Part shown: positions 16,527 to 25,209 of the stretch, piece by piece
Position numbering within the stretch: position 1 is the first letter of the stretch
Layout: each line of letters begins with the position of its first letter
From: Verrucomicrobiota bacterium JB022
Lineage (GTDB): Bacteria; Verrucomicrobiota; Verrucomicrobiia; Opitutales; Oceanipulchritudinaceae
Reading direction: 5' to 3'
DNA length: 64,000 nucleotides
NCBI GenBank assembly: GCA_030673845.1
Contig: JAUTCQ010000017.1
Span: 458,652-522,651 of the forward strand
Notes under the pieces: generated by a model
Database searches by the model: none
Told to the model about the DNA's origin: nothing
Seen by the model: the letters and a program-made list of their open reading frames with translations, nothing else
Translations under genes and position numbers: made by a program

Positions 16527-17800
16527 ACGCATCTACCGATGTGGCCATCATCGGCGGGGGGCCGGCCGGCAGTGTAGCCGCCGCCGCCCTCGCCCAACGC
16601 GGGCACCGCGTCACCCTGCTCGAAGCCAGCGCCTTTCCGCGCTTCAAGATCGGCGAGAGCCTGCTGCCCAACGGAAATGCCGTCTGGCGCGCCATCGGCG
16701 TGTGGGACAAGATCGAGCGCGCCGGCTTCGTCAAGAAAGAGGGGGCGGAGTTCCTCAGTGCAAACGGCTCGTGCGCGGTCCATAACGTCTTTGCTCGCGG
16801 GTTGATGCCCGGGCGCGATTACACTTATCAGGTCGAGCGTTCCCGCTTCGACCACCTCCTGCTGGAGCATGCGCGCGAGCAGGGCGTGGAGATCCGCCAG
16901 CCTGCGAAGGTTGCCGCGCTCGCCCAAAGCGCCGATGGCTGGACGCTCAACACCGATACGGGCGAGACTCTGCGCGCCGCCTTTGTGCTCGATGCCTCGG
17001 GCCGCACCGCCGTGCTGGGCCATCACCTGAAGCTGGCGCGCGACACGCTACCTTACCCCAAGCGGCTCGCGCTCTACCTCCACGCACGCCACGTGCGGCG
17101 CGACGAGGGCGCCCGTGGCGGCAACATCATCATCACGCGCCTGCCCGACGGCTGGTCGTGGTTCATCCCGGTCGACGGCGACCGTGTGTCGCTCGGGGTT
17201 GTGACCACGCCCGAGCGCCTGAAGGCCAGTGGGCAGGACCGCCTCGACTTCTTCTGGCAGGCCCTCCGGCAGTCTCCCCAGTTGGCCGAACGTCTGGCGC
17301 AGGCCGAAGCTACGAGCGAACTCCATGTGACGGCCGATTACTCTTACAGCCACACGGATTTTGGCGGACCGCGCCACCTGCTGGTGGGCGATGCCGCCTG
17401 TTTTATCGATCCGATTTTCTCCTCCGGGGTCTACCTGGCCAGCGAATCGGCCTACGCTGCCGCTCAGTTGGTCGACCGCGCGCTGCAAGCCAAGCGCCCG
17501 CTGCGGGCCGCTGAGACGACTCGCTACACCCACCAGATCAAGGCCCGGGTGCAGGTGATGCGGCAGTTGATCGAAAACTTTTACGACGACGACGGAGCCG
17601 CCGTTTTCATGCACCCGTCCAACGTCCTGAAGCTGTTCGATGCGGTCAACTCCGTGGTGGCGGGCTGCACGCGGCTCCCGTGGCGGCTGCGCTGGCGCTA
17701 TGCGATCTTCAACGGCATTTGCGCCGCCAACCGCCGCTGGCACTTCATCCCACGGGTGGACGAGGCCAGCCAGCCTGAGCTTGGAGGCAGAGTCGCCTAG
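16523..17800 (+). CDS. Second flavin-dependent halogenase-type FAD oxidoreductase
   Basis: A 425-aa flavoprotein with a canonical N-terminal GGGPAGSVAA FAD motif, KIGESLLPN, a Lys in the context GFVKKEGAEF as in phenolic/pyrrole halogenases, the segment GWSWFIPVDGD (fits W-x-W-x-I-P), and VGDAACFIDPIFSSGV. It is shorter than the first halogenase-like protein and clearly a different paralogue. It is coupled to the lipoprotein hydrolase upstream. The likely role is chlorination or bromination, or another oxidation, of the hydroxybenzoate or aryl-polyene head group; reductase-type activity remains possible. Confidence 0.75.
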   Translation: MNASTDVAIIGGGPAGSVAAAALAQRGHRVTLLEASAFPRFKIGESLLPNGNAVWRAIGVWDKIERAGFVKKEGAEFLSANGSCAVHNVFARGLMPGRDYTYQVERSRFDHLLLEHAREQGVEIRQPAKVAALAQSADGWTLNTDTGETLRAAFVLDASGRTAVLGHHLKLARDTLPYPKRLALYLHARHVRRDEGARGGNIIITRLPDGWSWFIPVDGDRVSLGVVTTPERLKASGQDRLDFFWQALRQSPQLAERLAQAEATSELHVTADYSYSHTDFGGPRHLLVGDAACFIDPIFSSGVYLASESAYAAAQLVDRALQAKRPLRAAETTRYTHQIKARVQVMRQLIENFYDDDGAAVFMHPSNVLKLFDAVNSVVAGCTRLPWRLRWRYAIFNGICAANRRWHFIPRVDEASQPELGGRVA

Positions 17801-20451
17801 CGGCTTTGGGCGACTTTCAGCTTCACCTGCTGGCGGATGTCGGCGGAGGAGCGGCCGACGCCCAAGGTGTAGCTGCCGGGGGCGACTTCGTAGGCGTCGG
17901 TATCCGGATTCCACAGGCGCAGGTGGTGCAGCGGGATCTCCAGCTCCACCGTGCGCTTTTCACCGGCCTTGAGGGGCACGCGGGCAAAGGCGATCAGGCG
18001 GCGGAGAGGGGCCGTTGCCGACGGCGTCTCCAGCGCATAGATCTGGACGACTTCGTCGCCATCGCGTTTGCCTTCGTTGCGGACTTCGACCTTGAGGCGT
18101 ACGGTGCCGTCCGGCCGGGCGGAAGCAGGGATGAGCCGTGGCTTGCCGTAGGCAAAAGTCGTGTAGCTGAGGCCGTGGCCAAAGGCAAAGAGCGGCTCAC
18201 CCTCGAAGTAACGATAAGTGCGCCCGGCCATGGCGTAGTCCTCGAAGGGCGGCAAGTCGTCGGTGGAGCGGTTGAACGTCACCGGGAGTCGCCCCGAGGG
18301 GTTATAGCGCCCAAAGAGCACATCGGCGACTGCGGTGCCGCCCGCCTGCCCCGGATACCAGGCCTGCAGGATCGCACCGAGGTGTTCGGCCTCCCACGGC
18401 AGGGCGATGGCGCTGCCGCTGCAGTTGACGAATACGACTGGCTTGCCCGTGGCATGGAGGGCGTGCAGCAGCTCCGTCTGGCTCTCGGGCAGCTCGATGG
18501 AGGTGCGGTCGCCGCCGCGGAAGCCTGGCAGATCGACGCGCATTTCCTCGCCCTCCAGTTGGGGGCTGATGCCACCGACGTAGATCACGACGTCGGCCCG
18601 GGAAGCCATCTGCACCGCTTCAGCGCGCTGTGCGGTCAATTGCTCGTCGGCGTCTTCGGCTCCAGCCACGAGGGGAGCTCCGGTGGCGTGCAGCACCTCC
18701 ACGTCGTCGCCTACTGCGTCGCGGATCCCTTGCAGGATCGTTACGGGGGCGGAGGGCGTGCCGTTGTAGTTGCCGAGCAGCATGGGCACGGAGTCGGCGT
18801 TGGCCCCGATCACGGCGATCGTTTGGAGCCGATCGAGGTCGAGCGGCAAGGTGTTGTGGTTGCTCAGCAGCACGAGGGACTCGCGGGCCACGTCGAGTGC
18901 CTGTTGCGCGTGTTCCGGCGAGTCCACCACGTCAAAGGGGATGCTTGCGTAGGGCACGTCTTCCGGCGGGTCGAACATGCCGAGCTGGAAGCGGGCGAGC
19001 AACACCCGGTGGAGCGCGCGGTCGACCTCGGCTTCGCTCAGCAGGCCGGTCTGCACGGCCTGCGGGATGGAGAAATACTGGCTGCCACAATTCAGGTCGC
19101 AACCGGCCTGGATCGAGCGGGCGACGGCGGCTGCCGGGGTGTCGACGATCTTGTGGCGCGCCCAGATGTCGAAAACGGCGCCGCAGTCGGAGACGACATG
19201 GCCGTCGAAGCCCCACTGGTCGCGCAGGATCTCCGTGAGCAGGAAATGGCTGGAGGTGGCCGATTCGCCATCCACGCGATTGTAGGCGCTCATGACCGAG
19301 CCGACGCTCCCCTCCTTTACCGCCATCTCGAAATGCGGCAGGTAGGTATCGTAAAAATCCGTCTCCGGCGCGGTGGCGTCAAACCAGTGGCGCTCCGGCT
19401 CCGGCCCGCTGTGCACGGCAAAGTGTTTGGCGCAGGCCATCACCTTGAGGTAGTTCGGGTCGTCGCCCTGCAGGCCGCGGATAAAGGAGACGCCAAGCAC
19501 GCCCGTCAGGTAAGGATCTTCGCCGTAGGTTTCCTGGCCCCGGCCCCAGCGCGGATCGCGGAAGATATTGATGTTGGGCGTCCAGAAGGTGAGCCCGTGG
19601 TAGCGGCCCCGTTCGCCGTTGCGGGCCGATTCGTGGTGCTTCGCTCGCGCTTCGGTCGCGATGATGTCCGCCGTCTCCTGGAGCAGGGCGGGGTCCCAGG
19701 TCGCCGCCATGCCGATGGCCTGCGGGAAGACAGTCGCGACGCCCGCGCGGGCCACCCCGTGCAGGCACTCGTTCCAGTAATCGTATTCGGGCACGCCGAG
19801 GCGTTCGACCGCGTTGGCGCCGTTGACGAGCTGGGCGGCTTTTTCGCTCAAGGTCATGCGGCGGATGAGGTCGTCGACGCGGGCATCCCTCGGCTGCGAT
19901 GGGTCGCGGAAAAGCACGGGCCCCTTGATCTCCGGCGGGGTGTCGGCGGTGGCGACCATGGCGCTGAGGTCTTCTGCCGTAAGGCGTGCGGCCAGTTCGC
20001 CCTGATCGTTGAAGACGCGGATCTCGGCAAAGACAGCCTCGCCCTTGCGGCCGGTAAAGCGGACCTCCAGCGGCCCCCGTTGGGCGTCACCCAAGTGATC
20101 GACTTCGCCCTGCACGGTGACGATCTGGCCAAAGCCGGCTTCGGCGAACGGGTCGAGATGCTCGGCCACCTTCTGACGGGCGATCTCGACCTGGATCTGG
20201 CGTTGGCCGGGTTCGCGAAATTCGGTTTCGGCCAGATCTACCTCCACGAGGTAAGGGCCCGGCTCGAGGTTGGAGACGGAGGCGATGAAGCGCTGGCCTT
20301 GCATCTGCGCAGGCAGGCCATCGGGCTTTACGTAGTGGGCGCTGCCGTGGACATGCACGACGGGCGCGCAGCAGGGCTCGGCGGCGTGGGCGGGCGAAAG
20401 GGGTAACGCGGCCAGCAGGCCCAGGAGGGAGAGGGATCGCAAGGGCATCAT
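17797..20451 (-). CDS. Secreted glycoside hydrolase family 3 with N-terminal malectin-like domain
   Basis: An 884-aa exported enzyme. It has a signal peptide (cleavage near AHA/AE), a malectin-like beta-domain at about residues 40-150, then the GH3 N-terminal TIM barrel from about 165 (IRRMTLSEKAAQLV, KHFAVHSGPEPERHWFDA), with the catalytic nucleophile Asp in GHVVSDCGAVFD. The GH3 C-terminal domain and a fibronectin-III-like end follow (VRNEGKRDGDEVVQIY). Probable beta-xylosidase/beta-glucosidase of the periplasm or cell surface. It overlaps the convergent flavoprotein gene by 4 nt; no cluster link is implied. Confidence 0.92.
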   Translation of the reverse strand: MMPLRSLSLLGLLAALPLSPAHAAEPCCAPVVHVHGSAHYVKPDGLPAQMQGQRFIASVSNLEPGPYLVEVDLAETEFREPGQRQIQVEIARQKVAEHLDPFAEAGFGQIVTVQGEVDHLGDAQRGPLEVRFTGRKGEAVFAEIRVFNDQGELAARLTAEDLSAMVATADTPPEIKGPVLFRDPSQPRDARVDDLIRRMTLSEKAAQLVNGANAVERLGVPEYDYWNECLHGVARAGVATVFPQAIGMAATWDPALLQETADIIATEARAKHHESARNGERGRYHGLTFWTPNINIFRDPRWGRGQETYGEDPYLTGVLGVSFIRGLQGDDPNYLKVMACAKHFAVHSGPEPERHWFDATAPETDFYDTYLPHFEMAVKEGSVGSVMSAYNRVDGESATSSHFLLTEILRDQWGFDGHVVSDCGAVFDIWARHKIVDTPAAAVARSIQAGCDLNCGSQYFSIPQAVQTGLLSEAEVDRALHRVLLARFQLGMFDPPEDVPYASIPFDVVDSPEHAQQALDVARESLVLLSNHNTLPLDLDRLQTIAVIGANADSVPMLLGNYNGTPSAPVTILQGIRDAVGDDVEVLHATGAPLVAGAEDADEQLTAQRAEAVQMASRADVVIYVGGISPQLEGEEMRVDLPGFRGGDRTSIELPESQTELLHALHATGKPVVFVNCSGSAIALPWEAEHLGAILQAWYPGQAGGTAVADVLFGRYNPSGRLPVTFNRSTDDLPPFEDYAMAGRTYRYFEGEPLFAFGHGLSYTTFAYGKPRLIPASARPDGTVRLKVEVRNEGKRDGDEVVQIYALETPSATAPLRRLIAFARVPLKAGEKRTVELEIPLHHLRLWNPDTDAYEVAPGSYTLGVGRSSADIRQQVKLKVAQSR

Positions 20452-20539
20452 AATGGGGGTGGGGTGCCCGCAGCATCCTAACCTTCGGGGGCTTCGTCGA
20501 CCCAGCCCGCGTGCGCATTGTTGACCTGCGCGGCCTGCT

Positions 20540-21877
20540 CTAGCAACCCTCGGGGTGGTGCGTCACCAGCGGCAGCTCCGGCACAGCGTGCAGCCCGTCC
20601 AACTCCTCAGGCGTGAAGTAATAGGGGTTGTTGGGCCGCGTGTAGACCATCTGGCCGACGTTGATGCTGCGCATGGCAAAGGCGGCCTCGCAGTAGCACA
20701 GGTAGTAGCGCCACTTGCGGATAAAGGGCTGGTCGAAGCCCAACTCCTTCACATCGTGCAGGCGATGCTCAAACTGGTCGCGCCAGCAGCGCAGGGTGCG
20801 GGCATAGTGCTGCCCAAACGTCTCCAAATGCTGCAAAAACAGCTCGCCGGAAGAGAGCATGGCCTGCTGCATCGCAGTGAGGCTCGGCAACTGCCCGCCG
20901 GGGAAGACATGTTTCTTGATAAAGTCGGCCTGTTTGCGACCTTCTTCGTAGCGGCTGTCGGGCGCGAGGATCACCTGTAGGCCCAGCACGCCATGCGGGG
21001 CTAGCAAGCGGTGGCATTGCGTGAAAAACGTCTTCAGGTATTCGTGTCCGACCGCTTCGAGCATTTCGATCGAGACGATCGCGTCGAACTGCCCCTGCAC
21101 GTCGCGGTAGTCGATCAAGTCGAGGTGGATGCGGTCGTTGAGGCCCGCTTCGTTGACCCGCTTGACGGCGACTTCGAACTGCGCCTCGGAGATGGTGATG
21201 CCCTTAACATGGCAGCCGAATTCGCGCGCCGCCGTAAGGGCAAAGCCGCCCCAGCCGCAGCCGATCTCCAACACCTTCATCCCAGGCTTGAGCTGCAGCT
21301 TGCGGCACAGGCGGCGGTATTTCTCACGCTGGGCCTCGGCGAGGTCCATCTCCGGGTGAGGGAAATAGGCGCTGGAGTAAGACCACGTCTCGTCGAGCCA
21401 AAGGTGGTAAAATTCGTTGCTGAGGTCGTAATGCTCCTCGATGTTGCGCTTGCTGTTTTCCCTGGAGTTGCGGCGGCCGAGGTGCTTCAGCCAGTTGGCC
21501 CCCTTGGCGAGGTTGAACAGCATCGGCTTGCGCCCGGCGTCTCCGAAGCCAGGTACGGTGTCGATATTGGCGAGGAAGAAGCGCAGCAGGTGAGTGACGT
21601 CGGGGCTGTCCCACAAGCCGGCCATGTAGGCCTCGCCAAAGCCGATCTCGCCGCCCCACACGATGTAGCGGAAAAAGCGGTCGTCGCGGATCTGCAACTC
21701 CGCGACCGGCGATTTGGGATCGTCGTAAGGGGCGCATTCTTGCGGCGGCTGGCCGAAGTGACGCTCCTTGCCATCCGGGAGCACGACTTTGAGGTGCCCG
21801 TGCCGGAATTGCTTCAGGATGGACCAGAAGGGTGCTGCCAGTAAACGACTCATACCAAGGTCAAATTGTAGGCTCAA
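20540..21877 (-). CDS. cfa: Cyclopropane-fatty-acyl-phospholipid synthase family methyltransferase
   Basis: A 445-aa SAM-dependent methyltransferase acting on unsaturated acyl chains of phospholipids. It has the N-terminal Cfa domain, SKRNIEEHYDLSNEFYHLWLD, the SAM motif VLEIGCGWGGFAL, IVSIEMLEAVGHEY, and FIKKHVFPGGQLPS. It is the last of three same-strand genes (flavoprotein, DUF1365, Cfa), 19 nt after DUF1365. In this gene context the product may be a methylated or otherwise modified acyl chain rather than plain cyclopropane. Confidence 0.9.
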   Translation of the reverse strand: MSLQFDLGMSRLLAAPFWSILKQFRHGHLKVVLPDGKERHFGQPPQECAPYDDPKSPVAELQIRDDRFFRYIVWGGEIGFGEAYMAGLWDSPDVTHLLRFFLANIDTVPGFGDAGRKPMLFNLAKGANWLKHLGRRNSRENSKRNIEEHYDLSNEFYHLWLDETWSYSSAYFPHPEMDLAEAQREKYRRLCRKLQLKPGMKVLEIGCGWGGFALTAAREFGCHVKGITISEAQFEVAVKRVNEAGLNDRIHLDLIDYRDVQGQFDAIVSIEMLEAVGHEYLKTFFTQCHRLLAPHGVLGLQVILAPDSRYEEGRKQADFIKKHVFPGGQLPSLTAMQQAMLSSGELFLQHLETFGQHYARTLRCWRDQFEHRLHDVKELGFDQPFIRKWRYYLCYCEAAFAMRSINVGQMVYTRPNNPYYFTPEELDGLHAVPELPLVTHHPEGC

Positions 21878-21896
21878 TCAGGCTTCTCGACAAGCT

Positions 21897-22724
21897 TTAC
21901 GAAGATTTCACCGTCGGCGCATCCTTCTGCCCCAATTTTGGGTAGATGCCCTGTTGCAGCTCCGGCTCCTTTTCCTTCATCCGGAAGGGCACGCCCTTCA
22001 GCCACAGCTTGAGCGCATGCCAATGGATCAGCCCCATGACCCGCGCGGTGACGAGGGGGAACTGGGCGCTGAAGGCCAGTAAGCGCTGTGTCGTCAGCGG
22101 CTGGCGCGCCCCGGTGAGCGTGGCGTGGAAAAAGGGTTGAGACCGGCCTTCGTAGCGCCCACCCACCGCCAGGGCGAGACGTTGACCGGGCACGTGCAGC
22201 TTTAGCGACAGGTGGTGGTCGAGGTCGCTGAACGGGGAGATGTAGAAGTGCTTCGGCACCTCATCCGTAAACACGTTGCGCTGCATCTGCTCGCGCGTGA
22301 TCAGGTAGGGCTTCAGCTCGCCGAAGGTGTTGTGCACCTCCGCGATCATCGCGAGCGGCGCGTCGCTTTCGTCGTAGCAGACAAAGACGCTGAGCGGGTT
22401 GAAGACGTAGCCGAACACGCGCACGCTGGTCAGCAGCTCGATGCGCCAGACCGTCTCCGTGACGCCGCGCTCCCGTAGAAACGCCCGCACGTTGTCCCGG
22501 AGGTCGCGATGCCCCATGAAGAGGTGGTCGCGGTCGTAAAACGAATAGACGTTGGGGCGGTTGCGGCTGAAGATCGGGATGCGCCGGGAAAGCTCCGACA
22601 GCTCGTCCAGATCGAGATAAAACATGAAGAGGCGCGACTTGAAGCCGTAGCGCCGAGGCTCGTAGCGGTCGTGGGAGGCACGACAGGCGTACAGGGCCGA
22701 GCGGAGGGGAGATTCGCTAGCCAT
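21897..22724 (-). CDS. DUF1365 family protein
   Basis: A 275-aa protein of the DUF1365 family: SALYACRASHDRYEPRRYGFKSRLFMFYLDLDEL, FGYVFNPLSVFVCYD, VHNTFGE and YISPFSDLDHHLSLKL. The function is unknown, but the family is regularly encoded between an amine-oxidase-like flavoprotein and a Cfa-type methyltransferase, as here, so a role in lipid acyl modification is likely. The start is taken at the ATG 22724; a GTG at 22757 would give a GTGA overlap with the upstream gene and 11 extra residues, and is a real alternative. Confidence 0.88.
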   Translation of the reverse strand: MASESPLRSALYACRASHDRYEPRRYGFKSRLFMFYLDLDELSELSRRIPIFSRNRPNVYSFYDRDHLFMGHRDLRDNVRAFLRERGVTETVWRIELLTSVRVFGYVFNPLSVFVCYDESDAPLAMIAEVHNTFGELKPYLITREQMQRNVFTDEVPKHFYISPFSDLDHHLSLKLHVPGQRLALAVGGRYEGRSQPFFHATLTGARQPLTTQRLLAFSAQFPLVTARVMGLIHWHALKLWLKGVPFRMKEKEPELQQGIYPKLGQKDAPTVKSS

Positions 22725-22753
22725 GTCCAATAGAGGTGGGGAGGAGTAGGGAG

Positions 22754-24028
22754 TCACGCCACGATACTGGCTTTTTCCATCGCGTTCAACGCTTGGGCAA
22801 CGTTTTCGCCGCTCATGAGGCCGTCTTCGTGGAAGCCATATCGGAAGTAGGCCCCAGCAAAGTAGATCGGGCCCGTTTCATTGAGCCGGGGCAGGTGTGC
22901 TTGCGCCTTCACCGCGGGCAAGTCGAAGCGCGGGTGCGTGTATTCCTTCTCCCAGAGCACCGTTTGAGGATCCACCACATGCTGTGCATCGAGGCTCACA
23001 AAATACTGCTGCCGGTCGGACACCCCTTGCAGCCGATTCATCCAATAGTGCGTCGAGGCAGTGACGGCGTCGTGCCCCACCGCTTCCACCCGGTAGTTCC
23101 AGGCGGCCCAGGCCGAGCGTGGCCCCGGCATCACGCGGGCATCGGTGTGGAGTTGCACGTGGCTGCGGTTGTAGGCAAACGCGCCCAACACCTGATGTTC
23201 GTCGCGGGTTGGGTTGGCCAGCAGCTGCAAAGCCTCATCGGCATGGGTGGCGATGATCACCGAATCAAAGGCCTGCTTTTCACCTTTCGCATCGACGACT
23301 ACGGCCCCGCTAGCACGCCGCTGGACTTCCACCGCCGGCAGCGCCGTGTGGATCCGCTCGCGGAACGGCTCGATCAAGCGCTCGCGATAGACCCGGCTGC
23401 CACCCGTCACCGTGCGCCAGGTGTGGTGCGTTACGCGCCCGAGCAGGCCGTGGTTGTAGAGAAAGCGGGCGAGCGAGGGCAGGGGGAAGGCGCGGATGTG
23501 ATCCTGCGGGGTCGACCAGATGGCGCCGCACATCGGCAGCAGGTAGAGGCGCGCAAACGGTTCGCTGAAGCAGTGCTGTTCCAGGAATTCACCCAAGGTC
23601 TGGTCGGGCAGGGCATCCAGTCGCGCCAGCCGGTTGATGATGCGGTTGAACTTGTAGAAGTCGCGGATCATCAGCCAGAACTGCGGGCGCGCAACGTTGC
23701 GCTTTTGGGCGAAGATCCCCTGCAACTGGTGACTGCACCACGTCAACCGGGCAGGCAGGTGATTCATGCCAAACGACATGTCGGCCTCCTGGGTCGGCAC
23801 CTGCAATTCCTCAAACAAGGCCGTCAGGCGAGGATACGTCACCTCGTTGTAGACCATGAATCCCGTGTCGATCGGCACCTCGCGGTCGATCTCGCGCACC
23901 GTCACCGTATTGGTGTGCCCGCCGACGTAATCCTCCCGCTCATAGAGCGTCAGCTCGCACTGTGGATGCAAGCGATGGGCACAGGCGAGGCCCGAGATCC
24001 CGGTTCCGACGATGGCGACTTTACGCAT
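22754..24028 (-). CDS. FAD-dependent amine-oxidase/desaturase-like oxidoreductase
   Basis: A 424-aa flavoprotein with the N-terminal FAD motif VAIVGTGISGLACAHRL, the GG motif ERHE-type EREDYVGGHTNTV, DTGFMVYN and a C-terminal FAGAYFRYGFHEDGLMSGENVA. It resembles the NAD(P)/FAD-binding proteins (amine-oxidase/phytoene-desaturase superfamily) found with DUF1365 and Cfa. It leads a three-gene operon; the 228-nt gap upstream holds a dispersed repeat and the likely promoter. Confidence 0.88.
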   Translation of the reverse strand: MRKVAIVGTGISGLACAHRLHPQCELTLYEREDYVGGHTNTVTVREIDREVPIDTGFMVYNEVTYPRLTALFEELQVPTQEADMSFGMNHLPARLTWCSHQLQGIFAQKRNVARPQFWLMIRDFYKFNRIINRLARLDALPDQTLGEFLEQHCFSEPFARLYLLPMCGAIWSTPQDHIRAFPLPSLARFLYNHGLLGRVTHHTWRTVTGGSRVYRERLIEPFRERIHTALPAVEVQRRASGAVVVDAKGEKQAFDSVIIATHADEALQLLANPTRDEHQVLGAFAYNRSHVQLHTDARVMPGPRSAWAAWNYRVEAVGHDAVTASTHYWMNRLQGVSDRQQYFVSLDAQHVVDPQTVLWEKEYTHPRFDLPAVKAQAHLPRLNETGPIYFAGAYFRYGFHEDGLMSGENVAQALNAMEKASIVA

Positions 24029-24149
24029 ATTGCTAATTCATCGCGCTTTCCGCGACGAGGGCGAACCATTGCCCGTCTACGGCCTAGAGTCAAAGCCCAG
24101 TGGAAGATACTGGCGGCAAACGGAGTTGCGCCTAGGGGAGGGGGAAGGG

Positions 24150-24240
24150 CCACGGATGGACACGGATCAGCACAGATAAAGAGAATAAATACGTTGGTTT
24201 TTTTTCTTCATCCGCGTAAATCCGCGCTGATCTGCGGCTG
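24150..24240. repeat. Dispersed intergenic repeat with degenerate inverted halves
   Basis: The left half (24150-24178) is built on repeated ACGGAT/CAGAT words, and the right half (24210-24240) carries the reverse-complement words ATCCGCG/ATCTGCGG, separated by a T-run. The right half recurs at 55872-55901 in the same orientation with only a few changes. It lies between a flavoprotein gene and an esterase gene, outside coding sequence. Confidence 0.6.
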
Positions 24241-24256
24241 AACCGTCTTCTGCCCC

Positions 24257-25033
24257 CTACAAATAGAGCGGCACCATCTTGCGCCAGTAGTAGCCGCGGT
24301 GGGCGCGGTCGCCCCAGACGTGGAGGTGGTTGGCGATGCCCTTGCGCCAGAGCTCGTCGCTGAGGCGGCGATTGTTGTCGAGAAACGGGTCTTCGGCGCC
24401 AATCACAAAGTGAATGTCCATCGCGCGCAACGGGGCGAGGTAATTTTCGTCCGTCAGGTTGGGCAGGTAGTGGCTCGGCATGTGGTAATACACCGCGTTG
24501 TCGTAATAGCCATCGAGCAGGTCGGCGAAGTATTCCACCGGCTGGGTCAAGTCGTAGCGGCCACTGAGCGCGAGCAGCTTCTGGAACTTCCAGGGGTAGC
24601 GGAAGGCGAGGTTGCACGCGTGGTAGGCGCCAAAGCTGCAACCGTGCGAGATCGTGCAACGGTTGGCGTTCTTGCGGTCCATGAACGGCATCACCTCGTT
24701 TACGATGTAGTCCTCGTATTGCTGGTGACGCTCGATGCGGCCCCGAGGGTGCGCCCAGAAGCAGTAAAACGACTCCGCATCGATCGAATCGACGCAGTAG
24801 AGCTGGAAGATGCCCGCGTCGATCTTGTCCTTGAGCACATCGACCATGCGCAGGTGCTCATACTCGTAAAAGCGCCCCCCGCGGGTCGGGAAGATCAGCA
24901 CTTTGGCCCCGGCATGGCCGAAGACGAGCAGTTCCATCTCCCGCTGCAAGTGCGGGCTGAACCAACGGTGGTATTCTCGATTCACAGACTGAGGCGGGGG
25001 AGGGGAGACAACGGTAAACGTGAGGCTCCCCAC
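24257..25033 (-). CDS. Putative esterase (alpha/beta hydrolase, esterase-D-like)
   Basis: A 258-aa cytoplasmic protein of the putative-esterase family. It has ELLVFGHAGAKVLIFPTRGG, the nucleophile elbow SHGCSFGAYHA (GCSFG), FVIGAEDPFLDNN carrying the probable acid residue, and a C-terminal HVWGDRAHRGYYWRKM with the probable catalytic His. Substrate unknown. The first codon is uncertain: GTG at 25033 or the in-frame GTG at 24985 (VNREYHRW). There is no close operon partner. Confidence 0.82.
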   Translation of the reverse strand: MGSLTFTVVSPPPPQSVNREYHRWFSPHLQREMELLVFGHAGAKVLIFPTRGGRFYEYEHLRMVDVLKDKIDAGIFQLYCVDSIDAESFYCFWAHPRGRIERHQQYEDYIVNEVMPFMDRKNANRCTISHGCSFGAYHACNLAFRYPWKFQKLLALSGRYDLTQPVEYFADLLDGYYDNAVYYHMPSHYLPNLTDENYLAPLRAMDIHFVIGAEDPFLDNNRRLSDELWRKGIANHLHVWGDRAHRGYYWRKMVPLYL

Positions 25034-25209
25034 TCAATACCCCCACCCACACCTGCGGCGCAAGACCGCACACCGCACGCGGTGTAACAATCTGCGGGAG
25101 ATGTCACGCGGGGGGCAAAAAAGGTAGGCTGGCACGCCACCCATATGCGAAATCACAGGGAAGCAGACAGAGGCAGCCTCCAATGGCCTTCATTTCCGCC
25201 AAACGCGTT

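Noticed and set aside
15654..16532. 292-aa open frame on the minus strand
   Set aside because: Antisense to the lipoprotein hydrolase, which has a clear GxSxG elbow and is coupled to the next gene.
17806..20406. 866-aa open frame on the plus strand
   Set aside because: Antisense shadow of the GH3 gene, whose motifs are all on the minus strand.
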